A DNA stretch of 64,000 bases from Gelidibacter gilvus (GTDB lineage: Bacteria; Bacteroidota; Bacteroidia; Flavobacteriales; Flavobacteriaceae), in the NCBI RefSeq assembly GCF_004115975.1, contig NZ_SDDZ01000013.1, positions 1-64,000 on the forward strand, written 5' to 3'. Below are positions 37,531 through 46,693 of this stretch, piece after piece. A program made the translations under genes and the position numbers. Every line of letters begins with the position of its first letter. Positions within the stretch are counted from its first letter, which is position 1. The notes under the pieces were generated by a model. It saw only the letters and a list, made by a program, of their open reading frames with translations. It was not told the origin of the DNA and searched no databases.

Positions 37531-38634
37531 TTGAAATATACCAAAAGACACAAAGCCATCATTCTTCTTGCAGATGGCACCATTTTCCACGGTAAATCAA
37601 TAGGAAAACAAGGATCCGCCTTCGGTGAAGTATGTTTTAATACTGGAGCCACTGGGTATCAAGAAGTGATTACAGATCCTTCATATTTTGGACAACTTAT
37701 GGTAGCCACCACGGCGCATTTAGGTAGCTATGGCACGCATAAGGATGAAGTCGAATCTGATGCCATTCAAATTGCAGGATTGATCTGCAAGAATTTTAGT
37801 TTCAATTATTCACGACCGGCCGCGGACGCTTCTTTGGAAGAATTTTTGGATAAGTATGATCTATTTGCTATTTCTGATGTCGATACGCGTGCTTTAGTAA
37901 GTTATATTAGAGACAACGGCGCCATGAATGCGGTTATTTCTACGGAAGTTGACAATATAGAAGCCCTAAAAAAACAGTTGGCTGATGTTCCTGAAATGAA
38001 GGGACTGGAATTGGCATCAAAAGTAAGTACGAAAGCGCCTTATTTTGTAGGTGATGAAAACGCTACCTACCGGGTTTCTGCACTCGATTTAGGGATCAAA
38101 AGGAATATTCTACGGAATTTGGCCAAAAAGGATGTGTACATTAAAGTGTTTCCATACGATGCCACTTATGAGCAAATGGATGCTTTTAAACCGGACGGAT
38201 TTTTCATTTCCAATGGTCCTGGAGATCCTGAACCTCTGGAAAGTGCCATCACTTTAACCAAAGAGATCATGAAACACAACCGACCACTTTTTGGGATCTG
38301 TCTTGGGCATCAAATTATTGCTTTGGCCAATGGCATTTCAACCTATAAAATGAATAATGGCCATAGAGGTATCAACCATCCCGTAAAGAATCTGATTACA
38401 GGAAAAGGAGAAATCACTTCGCAAAACCATGGATTTGCCATCAACAGAGAAGAAACTGAAAATCATCCGGACATTGAAATTACACATGTTCATTTGAATG
38501 ATCATACCGTTGCAGGTCTGCGAATGAAATCCAAGAATGTATTCTCAGTACAATACCATCCAGAAGCAAGTCCTGGCCCTAATGATGCCAACTACCTGTT
38601 TGATCAATTTATAGAAAACATCAAAAAGAAATAG
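37531..38634 (+). CDS. carA: carbamoyl-phosphate synthase small subunit (TTG start)
   Basis: 367 residues, the glutaminase subunit that supplies ammonia for carbamoyl phosphate in pyrimidine and arginine synthesis. The N-terminal domain has AFGEVCFNTGATGYQEVITD. The C-terminal class I amidotransferase domain has LFGICLGHQIIAL with the nucleophile Cys and QYHPEASPGPNDA with the His of the triad. The frame begins with TTG (TTG AAA TAT, read MKY). A stop codon lies 30 bases upstream and no ATG intervenes, and relatives start at exactly this residue, so TTG is the real start. carB is not adjacent. Confidence 0.95.
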   Translation: MKYTKRHKAIILLADGTIFHGKSIGKQGSAFGEVCFNTGATGYQEVITDPSYFGQLMVATTAHLGSYGTHKDEVESDAIQIAGLICKNFSFNYSRPAADASLEEFLDKYDLFAISDVDTRALVSYIRDNGAMNAVISTEVDNIEALKKQLADVPEMKGLELASKVSTKAPYFVGDENATYRVSALDLGIKRNILRNLAKKDVYIKVFPYDATYEQMDAFKPDGFFISNGPGDPEPLESAITLTKEIMKHNRPLFGICLGHQIIALANGISTYKMNNGHRGINHPVKNLITGKGEITSQNHGFAINREETENHPDIEITHVHLNDHTVAGLRMKSKNVFSVQYHPEASPGPNDANYLFDQFIENIKKK

Positions 38635-38638
38635 TGTT

Positions 38639-38674
38639 AAAACCTCAAAAAACCATCGGCTTTTTTGAGGTTTT
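38639..38674 (+). terminator. terminator after carA
   Basis: AAAACCTCAAAAAA and TTTTTTGAGGTTTT form a perfect 14-bp stem around an 8-nt loop, 4 bases after the carA stop. It separates carA from eno. Confidence 0.9.
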
Positions 38675-38809
38675 CTTATAGCGCAATCATTATCGCAGTT
38701 TTTAAATGTAATTCTGAAGGTGATGCGGAAGTTTGGACGAACTATTTCGTAAATTAGCAATAAGGTGAAGGCATCGACAAGTTGAGGCTTCTCTTTGATT
38801 CCTCACTAG

Positions 38810-40135
<1,326 letters not shown>

Positions 40136-40156
40136 GCTTAAAGACATATTTTATTT

Positions 40157-40190
40157 AAAAACCCAAACGTTAATTCGTTTGGGTTTTTTT
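40157..40190 (+). terminator. terminator after eno
   Basis: AAAAACCCAAACG and CGTTTGGGTTTTT pair perfectly (13 bp) around a 6-nt loop, then T residues. It can also serve the DUF481 gene from the opposite side. Confidence 0.9.
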
Positions 40191-40239
40191 ATTGAACTGT
40201 TATGGCGTAATTTTCTTTGATTTAAATAAATATCAGAAT

Positions 40240-40992
40240 TTAAAATGAATATAAAAGACCATTCGTTAATTCGTATTGGGTTTTTGGAATAGTGACTACA
40301 GGGTAGGCATCAAAGTTATAGGTAAAGGTTGTTTTGAAGGCAAGGTCCTCCCAGATCTTGAACAGCACACTCGTGGTGCTTGATAATCTATAATCCTTTA
40401 GTTTATCCAATCTGGGCTGGTAATAACTGGTGCTAATGATGCCAATAGTTTCGGTGGGGTAGAGGCTGAATGACAAATACGTACTTCCGCGGAAGTCTTT
40501 GTGGATTCTATCTATTGCAATATCTGAGGCTTTTTCATGTTCATACATAATTAAAGTGCCCAAATAAAACCGGTAGTCTTCATCGGAGGTCAGTTTGAAT
40601 CGCGGACCAGCACCAATTAATCCTCTAAAGTCTATTTCGGAGATAGCGTCATATTGCGCTTGCACAAAACCTTCCATTTTAATCTTTTCTGTAATTTTAT
40701 GATTATAGCGCAAATGTTGGGTGCCTTTATTAACGAAAGATTCGCCTGCAGCTTTTTCAAATTTTAAATCGTTCACAAAAAGCCACAATTCCTTCTTGTT
40801 GTTATATTGAATATCGGCCTTAGTCGCAAGTTTAAAAATGTTATTTTTATTTTTGATGAAGCTTCCATCCAAACTCACCGATCCAGTCCATTTTGCAGAA
40901 TCGGTTTTTTTTCTCAAGGTTTCTACGTTAATCACTTGTGCTTGTGAATAACTGCAAACCAATAAAAAAAGCAAACAATTAATTAGTCTCAT
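40240..40992 (-). CDS. DUF481 outer-membrane protein
   Basis: A 250-residue exported protein. The signal peptide is MRLINCLLFLLVCSYSQAQ. The rest is beta-rich with alternating residues typical of a small outer-membrane barrel (GSVSLDGSFIKNKNNIFKLA, KIKMEGFVQAQYDAISEIDF, RGLIGAGPRFKL, STYLSFSLYPTETIGIIST) and ends with a terminal Phe (NGLLYSF). These match the DUF481 family. No ligand or function is known. It is convergent with eno and divergent from gltA. Confidence 0.8.
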   Translation of the reverse strand: MRLINCLLFLLVCSYSQAQVINVETLRKKTDSAKWTGSVSLDGSFIKNKNNIFKLATKADIQYNNKKELWLFVNDLKFEKAAGESFVNKGTQHLRYNHKITEKIKMEGFVQAQYDAISEIDFRGLIGAGPRFKLTSDEDYRFYLGTLIMYEHEKASDIAIDRIHKDFRGSTYLSFSLYPTETIGIISTSYYQPRLDKLKDYRLSSTTSVLFKIWEDLAFKTTFTYNFDAYPVVTIPKTQYELTNGLLYSF

Positions 40993-41167
40993 AGAAATTG
41001 AATTTTTTCAAATAATAATTTTACTTTTTCTCAGGTAAACTGATCAGTATTTGGCGTCATTTTTTGTTAGGCAAAATTAAAAAACCTAATCAAGAACAGA
41101 CTAACATAATCAATGTTTTGCATAGTTTTTATTAATATTAAGATTGTTAAAATGCTTGTTAAGTTGC

Positions 41168-41198
41168 TTTATATATCGTGATATATTTTGTAATTTCG
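41168..41198 (+). promoter_or_regulatory. gltA promoter with an operator-like inverted repeat in its spacer
   Basis: TTTA (41168-41171), a 19-base spacer and TAATTTCG (41191-41198) match the Bacteroidota promoter with one mismatch in each element. Inside the spacer, 41171-41186 is the inverted repeat ATATATC-GT-GATATAT with perfect 7-bp arms. A protein bound there would block the polymerase. The leader would be about 40 nt. Confidence 0.5.
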
Positions 41199-41242
41199 TA
41201 ACATCCATCAAATAAAAACTCAAATAAAACTTATAAATCCAT

Positions 41243-42529
41243 ATGTCAGAAAAAGCTACGTTAGAAATACACGGTAAGAAATACGAATTTCCATTAATTG
41301 TCGGCACCGAAAATGAGGTCGCCATCGATATCAGTAATTTAAGAAGTACTACAGATAGTGTCATTACGCTTGATCCAGGTTATAAAAACACGGGTTCTTG
41401 CGAAAGTGCCATCACATTTTTGGATGGCGAAAAAGGAATCTTAAGGTATCGCGGATATTCTATTGAGGAATTGGCTGAAAAAGCAGATTTTCTTGAAGTG
41501 GCTTTCCTTCTGATTTTTGGAGAATTACCAACCAAAGTGCAGTTGGATAAATTCCATACAGACATCAAGGCACAATCAGTTGTTGATGAAGATATTCGCA
41601 AAATTGTAGATGCGTTCCCAAAATCCGCACATCCAATGGGTGTTCTTGCATCCCTTACCAGTGCGCTAACTGCGTTTAACCCATCTTCAGTGAACGTTGA
41701 TTCTGAAGAGGACATGTATAAGGCCATTTGTAAAATATTGGGTAAATTTCCTGTGTTGGTGGCTTGGACCTTCCGTAAAAAACACGGATTGCCCTTAGAT
41801 TATGGTGATAAAAATCTAGGTTATGTAGAAAACATCCTTAAAATGATGTTCAAACAACCTAATGAAGATTATAAAATTAATCCTATCATTTTAAATGCTT
41901 TGGACAAATTGTTGATCCTTCATGCTGATCATGAGCAAAACTGTTCTACTTCTACGGTAAGAATTGCGGGTTCATCTCATGTAGGTTTATTTGCATCGCT
42001 ATCTACGGGTATTTCTGCGCTTTGGGGTCCACTCCATGGTGGCGCCAATCAAGCTGTACTGGAAATGTTGGAAGCTATCAATCTTGATGGTGGCGATACA
42101 GATAAGTATATGGCAAAAGCCAAAGATAGAGAAGATCCATTCCGTTTGATGGGCTTTGGACATCGTGTGTATAAGAACTTTGATCCAAGAGCTAAAATCA
42201 TTAAAAAAGCAGCTGATGAAGTCTTGAATGATTTGGGTGTTGCAGACAAAATTTTAGAGATTGCAAAAGCTTTGGAAAAAGAAGCTTTAAAAGATCCTTA
42301 TTTTGTGGAGCGTAAACTTTATCCTAATGTCGATTTCTATTCTGGAATTATTTACAGAGCCATGGGCATCCCAACAGATATGTTTACGGTGATGTTCGCT
42401 TTAGGACGACTTCCTGGCTGGATTGCACAATGGAGAGAAATGAGATTGAACAAAGAACCTATAGGAAGACCGAGACAGATTTATATTGGTGAAACTTTAA
42501 GGCCTTTTAAAACCGTAGACAAACGTTAA
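41243..42529 (+). CDS. gltA: citrate synthase (type II)
   Basis: 428 residues. It condenses acetyl-CoA and oxaloacetate at the entry of the TCA cycle. N-terminal ATLEIHGKKYEFPLIVGTEN is the type II extension linked to hexameric NADH-sensitive enzymes. The catalytic histidines are in WGPLHGGANQAVLEML and GFGHRVYKNFDPRAKI, and the catalytic Asp is in PNVDFYSGIIYRAMG. Citrate-synthase signature segments are intact. It is followed by a terminator and the dimethylarginase-like gene. Confidence 0.97.
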   Translation: MSEKATLEIHGKKYEFPLIVGTENEVAIDISNLRSTTDSVITLDPGYKNTGSCESAITFLDGEKGILRYRGYSIEELAEKADFLEVAFLLIFGELPTKVQLDKFHTDIKAQSVVDEDIRKIVDAFPKSAHPMGVLASLTSALTAFNPSSVNVDSEEDMYKAICKILGKFPVLVAWTFRKKHGLPLDYGDKNLGYVENILKMMFKQPNEDYKINPIILNALDKLLILHADHEQNCSTSTVRIAGSSHVGLFASLSTGISALWGPLHGGANQAVLEMLEAINLDGGDTDKYMAKAKDREDPFRLMGFGHRVYKNFDPRAKIIKKAADEVLNDLGVADKILEIAKALEKEALKDPYFVERKLYPNVDFYSGIIYRAMGIPTDMFTVMFALGRLPGWIAQWREMRLNKEPIGRPRQIYIGETLRPFKTVDKR

Positions 42530-42549
42530 AAGAAATCTATAAATGCATT

Positions 42550-42583
42550 AAAGCTTCATTTTTTCAAATGGAGCTTTTTTTAT
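42550..42583 (+). terminator. terminator after gltA
   Basis: AAAGCTTCATTT and AAATGGAGCTTT form a 12-bp stem with one wobble and a 4-nt loop, followed by T residues. It ends 11 bases before the next start codon, so that gene is either read through or has a promoter within gltA. Confidence 0.8.
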
Positions 42584-42593
42584 ACTTTAGAGC

Positions 42594-43508
42594 ATGCTAA
42601 AATTGAATATTAAAAATGAAACCTCAAGGCTAAGGGCTGTTATTTTGGGTACCGCCATCAGTAATGGTCCAACGCCCAAAGCAGAAGATGCTTATGATCC
42701 AAAATCATTGGAGCATATTAAGGCTGGGACCTATCCTATTGAATCGGATATGGTTCTTGAAATGGAGGCTGTTGCTAAAATATTTGATAAATATGAGGTT
42801 AAGGTCTATCGTCCTGAACTGATCAAAGATTTCAACCAAATTTTTGCAAGGGATATTGCTTTCGTTATTGACGATGTATTAATTAAGGCCAATATTCTAC
42901 CCGATCGAGAAAAGGAACTGGATGCCATTCAGTATGTTATTGATCAAATAGGCCCTACAAAAGTCGTTAGTCCTCCTGAAGAAGTCCATATAGAAGGTGG
43001 CGACGTGATGCTCTGGAATGACCATATCTTTGTTGGCACCTATAAAGGTAGCGACTATAGCGATTATATTACCGCACGAACGAATATTGAGGGCGTCAAT
43101 TTTATAAAAGAAATGTTTCCTAATAAAATTGTCAAGGAATTTGATTTGGTCAAATCAAGAATTGAACCCAGAGATAATGCCTTGCATTTAGACTGTTGTT
43201 TTCAGCCTGTGGGAAAAGATAAGGGCATTATTTATAAAAGTGGCTTTAGAGAAGAAAGTGACTATATGTACTTGGTCAATTTGTTTGGCAAAGAAAATCT
43301 ATTCCATATCACCCGTGAGGAAATGTACCATATGTATAGTAATGTGTTCTCTATTTCAGAAAATGTGGTCATTTCAGAACGGAATTTCACGCGTTTGAAT
43401 GATTGGCTACGATCTAACGGCTTTACTGTGGAAGAAGTGCCCTATGCCGAAATATCCAAGCAGGAGGGTTTGTTGCGTTGCAGTACGATGCCTTTGATTA
43501 GGGATTAA
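42594..43508 (+). CDS. dimethylarginine dimethylaminohydrolase-family protein
   Basis: A 304-residue member of the guanidino-group-modifying (pentein) superfamily, which hydrolyses or transfers the guanidino group of arginine derivatives. The acidic substrate-binding residues are in FARDIAFVIDD and HIEGGDVMLWND. The catalytic His is in DNALHLDCCFQPVG near residue 200, and the nucleophilic Cys is in GLLRCSTMPLIRD near the C-terminus. The exact substrate (arginine, dimethylarginine or another) cannot be told from sequence. It follows gltA in the same direction, separated by a terminator. A second pentein enzyme, CtlX, is encoded at 53727. Confidence 0.85.
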   Translation: MLKLNIKNETSRLRAVILGTAISNGPTPKAEDAYDPKSLEHIKAGTYPIESDMVLEMEAVAKIFDKYEVKVYRPELIKDFNQIFARDIAFVIDDVLIKANILPDREKELDAIQYVIDQIGPTKVVSPPEEVHIEGGDVMLWNDHIFVGTYKGSDYSDYITARTNIEGVNFIKEMFPNKIVKEFDLVKSRIEPRDNALHLDCCFQPVGKDKGIIYKSGFREESDYMYLVNLFGKENLFHITREEMYHMYSNVFSISENVVISERNFTRLNDWLRSNGFTVEEVPYAEISKQEGLLRCSTMPLIRD

Positions 43509-43528
43509 TCAATCCAAATTAAATTAAG

Positions 43529-43573
43529 AAAAACGGGAACATTACAAATGTATAGTAATATTCCCGTTTTTTT
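43529..43573 (+). terminator. terminator after the dimethylarginase-like gene
   Basis: AAAAACGGGAACATTAC and GTAATATTCCCGTTTTT form a 17-bp stem with one mismatch around a 9-nt loop, with further T residues. It lies between two convergent genes and may work in both directions. Confidence 0.9.
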
Positions 43574-43592
43574 ATTTCTAAATTTATCTTAA

Positions 43593-44039
43593 CTAGGTCA
43601 TTATTGGGATGGAAACGAGAAATGAAACACATAAAGTCAAAATAAAATGATAGCTTATATTTTCAGTAAAATAAAAATAGAAGAACAGGATGGTGTTTAA
43701 TAGCGAATAAACAAGGAATGTGTTACCTATGAAGCTATTGCGATCGTCTTCGTAAAACAATAATGCAGAAAAAACAATAATGCTACTGATAATAAAATAA
43801 GAAAGAACTTTTACGATCTTTTTCCTTTTCGTTTCATCAAAAAGACTTTTGTCTAAAAACAATTTAATGGGGAAATAATAAAAAGCTACAAATAATGCAA
43901 TCAGCAAATAAGAAAAATTAGGTATCACATCCTTACTGCTTAAAAAGCGTAGGACAACAAGGATTAATACTAAAATATAATCTTTTTTTAAGATCGTTTT
44001 TGAAGTCATGGTGTCATCGATTGGAATGTATAATTTCAA
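43593..44039 (-). CDS. small multi-pass membrane protein of unknown function
   Basis: A 148-residue very hydrophobic protein I do not recognise. About five membrane segments can be seen: YILVLILVVLRFL, YLLIALFVAFYYFPIKLFL, VLSYFIISSIIVFSALLFY, TFLVYSLLNTILFFYFYFT and FILTLCVSFLVSIPIM. Loops are short and basic (DETKRKKIVK). Probably an inner-membrane protein. It lies alone between the dimethylarginase-like gene and the lipid block, 131 bases from the ACBP gene in the same direction. Confidence 0.55.
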   Translation of the reverse strand: MKLYIPIDDTMTSKTILKKDYILVLILVVLRFLSSKDVIPNFSYLLIALFVAFYYFPIKLFLDKSLFDETKRKKIVKVLSYFIISSIIVFSALLFYEDDRNSFIGNTFLVYSLLNTILFFYFYFTENISYHFILTLCVSFLVSIPIMT

Positions 44040-44170
44040 GTTCTCTTTTATTGGTAAATGAAAAGGGATATGATCGCCAATTCATTCATCACAAAATTCG
44101 AACGACGTAAATATATTCAAAAAATACGATAAGCTATGGCTGGATAAATATACTTTTGAAAGAAATCAGT

Positions 44171-44437
44171 CTATTTCCCGTATAGGAAATAATGATTGAC
44201 CAAGTCAATATAAATGCGTTTCGCCTCGTCCGGCGTCACATTTTTTACCTGAAACAGTGCATTCGTCTTAAATGCAGTAATCATAGGTTTTTTGCCTTTG
44301 GGACTACTGTAGTTGTTAGTCGCCTTTTTGTAATAGGCGTAGAGGCGAAGTAACAGATCAGCAGGAAACGGTTCTGTGTAGCTGTTGATGCGCTCTACAG
44401 CCTCATTAAATTCAATATCTAAACTATCTGAAGTCAT
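44171..44437 (-). CDS. acyl-CoA-binding protein
   Basis: An 88-residue ACBP-fold protein that binds medium- and long-chain acyl-CoA. The four-helix signature is clear: LDIEFNEAVERINSYTEPFP, then LLLRLYAYYKKATNNYSSPK with the conserved Tyr-Tyr-Lys of the ligand site, and AFKTNALFQVKNVTPDEAKR. It overlaps psd by 4 bases (ATGA) and follows cdsA-psd. This suggests a role in carrying acyl-CoA for phospholipid synthesis. Confidence 0.92.
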   Translation of the reverse strand: MTSDSLDIEFNEAVERINSYTEPFPADLLLRLYAYYKKATNNYSSPKGKKPMITAFKTNALFQVKNVTPDEAKRIYIDLVNHYFLYGK

Positions 44438-45087
44438 TTCGTTTCTGCAATTACGCTCATGCCACCTTTTACTTTTTGGTTAAGTGTCACTTTTATATCC
44501 GCATCCAAAGGTAAAAATAAATCTACTCTCGAACCAAATTTTATAAATCCAGAATCGGCTCCTTGTTGAATTTCTTCATCAACTTGGGCATAGTTGACAA
44601 TCCGTTTTGCCAAAGCACCGGCAATTTGACGGTACAATACCTGACCGAAAAATTTATTTTCAACCACGACGGTGGTACGCTCATTTTCTTCACTGGCTTT
44701 GGGATGCCATGCCACAAGAAACTTTCCTGGATGGTATTTGCTGAATACTACTTTTCCGCCTATTGGATAGCGCGTGACGTGCACGTTTATTGGCGACATA
44801 AAGACAGATACTTGAATGCGCTTGTCCTTAAAAAACTCTTTCTCAAAAACTTCCTCAATAACCACAACCTTACCATCAACTGGCGATAAAACATGATGGT
44901 CGTGAAGCTGTCCAATACGTTTCGGATTTCTGAAAAACTGAAGAATAATAAGGAAAAATGCTATGACTACGAGCATTAAACTCGTTCTTAGCCAGGAAAT
45001 CGTGACAAAGTAATCAATGCTCATGATGGCTATCACCACCACTGCGATGGCAATCATCACTATTTTATGGCCTTCTTTATGTAACAT
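44434..45087 (-). CDS. psd: phosphatidylserine decarboxylase family protein
   Basis: A 217-residue short-type (Psd-like, about 215 residues) membrane enzyme that makes phosphatidylethanolamine. The N-terminus has two membrane segments (IVMIAIAVVVIAIMSIDYF, SLMLVVIAFFLIILQFF). The catalytic domain shows HHVLSPVDGKVVVIEEV, SVFMSPINVHVTRYPIGG, and the self-cleavage Gly-Ser in FIKFGSRVDLFLP near residue 180, which gives the pyruvoyl group. It overlaps cdsA by 11 bases and the ACBP gene by 4. Confidence 0.92.
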   Translation of the reverse strand: MLHKEGHKIVMIAIAVVVIAIMSIDYFVTISWLRTSLMLVVIAFFLIILQFFRNPKRIGQLHDHHVLSPVDGKVVVIEEVFEKEFFKDKRIQVSVFMSPINVHVTRYPIGGKVVFSKYHPGKFLVAWHPKASEENERTTVVVENKFFGQVLYRQIAGALAKRIVNYAQVDEEIQQGADSGFIKFGSRVDLFLPLDADIKVTLNQKVKGGMSVIAETK

Positions 45088-45898
45088 AGGGGAACAGTCT
45101 TAAAAATAAATAAAAAAATGGTGCTGCAAAAATAATACTATCTAACCGATCTAACAAACCGCCATGTCCTGGCATGATTACACCGCTGTCTTTAACACCA
45201 GCCTGTCTTTTGAACTTGGACTCTATTAAGTCGCCCAGAGTTCCAAAAACGCTCGCAATTATACTCAAGATGAGCCAGTGCGTAAAATCTAAAGTGCCTG
45301 TAAATGTAGCGATAAAATAACTAGCCACGCAGGCAAAAAACAGACCTCCCAAAAATCCTTCCATGGTTTTCTTTGGAGATACGCTTGGGAATAGCTTCTG
45401 TTTCCCGAAATTTTTACCTACAAAATAAGCTCCTGTATCGTTTACCCAAATCAATATAAACGCGCCTAACAACAACATCGGTGTAAACTCTTTGTCATTA
45501 TTGGCAATCAATATTAAAAATATAAATGCACTGGTCAGATAAAATGTCGTGAGTATATAACGTTTGGATTCAAACAGTGGAATTGTTTTTTCAGAAAATA
45601 AGTCCTTGATTAAAAAAAGCTGAACAAAAATGGTGAGGACATGAAGGATTTTTATGGTTTCATTAAAACCAAGATCTTTTTCAGGAATGACAGCCCAAAT
45701 ACTAAAAGCCAAATACATGACCGTGAAAACAATGTAAGGGGCTTTACTTTCTAATTGGATGAGTTTTTTAAACTCGGCCATACAGATAAGACCAAATGCA
45801 AAAAAAAGAACCACCAACATATATTGCCAGTAGATGGAAAGTATAAGTAATGAAATGTAGATAGCGCCAGAAACGGCTCTTGTGCTAAGTTCGTTCAT
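45077..45898 (-). CDS. cdsA: phosphatidate cytidylyltransferase
   Basis: A 273-residue inner-membrane enzyme that forms CDP-diacylglycerol, the branch point for phospholipids. Seven or eight membrane helices are visible (IYISLLILSIYWQYMLVVLF, MLLLGAFILIWVNDTGAYF and others). The C-terminal signature is KDSGVIMPGHGGLLDRLDSI. SPKKTMEGFLGG is the second conserved segment. It heads the cdsA-psd-ACBP overlap set. Confidence 0.95.
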   Translation of the reverse strand: MNELSTRAVSGAIYISLLILSIYWQYMLVVLFFAFGLICMAEFKKLIQLESKAPYIVFTVMYLAFSIWAVIPEKDLGFNETIKILHVLTIFVQLFLIKDLFSEKTIPLFESKRYILTTFYLTSAFIFLILIANNDKEFTPMLLLGAFILIWVNDTGAYFVGKNFGKQKLFPSVSPKKTMEGFLGGLFFACVASYFIATFTGTLDFTHWLILSIIASVFGTLGDLIESKFKRQAGVKDSGVIMPGHGGLLDRLDSIIFAAPFFYLFLRLFPYVT

Positions 45899-45979
45899 CT
45901 GTAAATTTTAGTAGGTTTTTAAAAACAGATGAGGGATATTAAATAAACTTCGTAACATATAATAAAATAAAAAGTTTCG

Positions 45980-46585
45980 TTATAGATCTTCTAGTAGCAG
46001 CAAATATAGGTTTTTTGAGCTACTTCCATAACTAAGAAAGTTTTTATCTTCTTGGATTTTGAAATGTTTGATAGTTGTAATGTTGGTTGGAATTTTGTCT
46101 CTGTTCTTATTTTTAATGCCTCTAAGTCCTTCTCCAATAGTCTCAACAAACTGACTGGTTGTTGCGTAGATCACAAAATTAGGAGGTAAGTCTCGCAATT
46201 GCTTTTCTGCAATTTGATTGGAAGATATCAATAGGGAGCCATCATCAGCAATTAAGTATTCACAAGTAGAAAGAAAATAGTCACTTTCAGAGGGGTTTCT
46301 TGTAGCTTTGAGATCAAAATCTTTAAATAAGTCCTTAAGTCGTGCATCTAATAAAAAAACACTGTTGCCTTCCCAGTTGTTTTCATGCAGAATGTTTTTA
46401 AAGGTTTTATAGATTTCTTCCATATTTTCACAATACAGAAATTTACCCCCATTAGCTTTAAAATTTATAGTAAATTTTTCGTCTATAGGCAGCTTGATTT
46501 CAGGCATGTATTTGCCTCTCTCTTCGCTTTTTATGTGATCTTCTGGCGTGTTTCTTAAGCCGAAAATTTTACGAAATAGACTCAT
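45980..46585 (-). CDS. LUD-domain protein
   Basis: A 201-residue protein of the LUD (lactate utilisation, LutB/C-like) superfamily. ANGGKFLYCENMEEIYKTFK, LSTCEYLIADDGSLLISSNQ and PNFVIYATTSQFVETIGEGL match the fold. The iron-sulfur domains and partner subunits of the lutABC system are absent, so lactate oxidation cannot be inferred. In this phylum such a gene stands regularly between ftsH and cdsA. A TATATTTG box lies about 40 bases upstream. Confidence 0.75.
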   Translation of the reverse strand: MSLFRKIFGLRNTPEDHIKSEERGKYMPEIKLPIDEKFTINFKANGGKFLYCENMEEIYKTFKNILHENNWEGNSVFLLDARLKDLFKDFDLKATRNPSESDYFLSTCEYLIADDGSLLISSNQIAEKQLRDLPPNFVIYATTSQFVETIGEGLRGIKNKNRDKIPTNITTIKHFKIQEDKNFLSYGSSSKNLYLLLLEDL

Positions 46586-46625
46586 GTATGGGTTGCTATT
46601 AACCTGATTTTACTAATGATTAGCT

Positions 46626-46633
46626 CAAATATA
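46626..46633 (-). promoter_or_regulatory. -7 promoter box TATATTTG for the LUD gene
   Basis: On the minus strand TATATTTG fits TAnnTTTG and directly follows the ftsH terminator. The leader would be about 36 nt to the ATG at 46585. The downstream cdsA-psd-ACBP genes could be read from here too. Confidence 0.5.
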
Positions 46634-46672
46634 AAAAAACTTAAATTAACATAGGATTAATTTAAGTTTTTT
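46634..46672 (-). terminator. terminator after ftsH
   Basis: AAAAAACTTAAATTAA and TTAATTTAAGTTTTTT form a perfect 16-bp stem around a 7-nt loop. It stands 21 bases past the ftsH stop and abuts the LUD promoter box. Confidence 0.9.
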
Positions 46673-46693
46673 ATATGAATTTGAAATGAGATC

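Noticed and set aside
45980-46585. Lactate utilisation operon
   Set aside because: Only a lone LUD domain protein is present; no iron-sulfur LutA/LutB partners.
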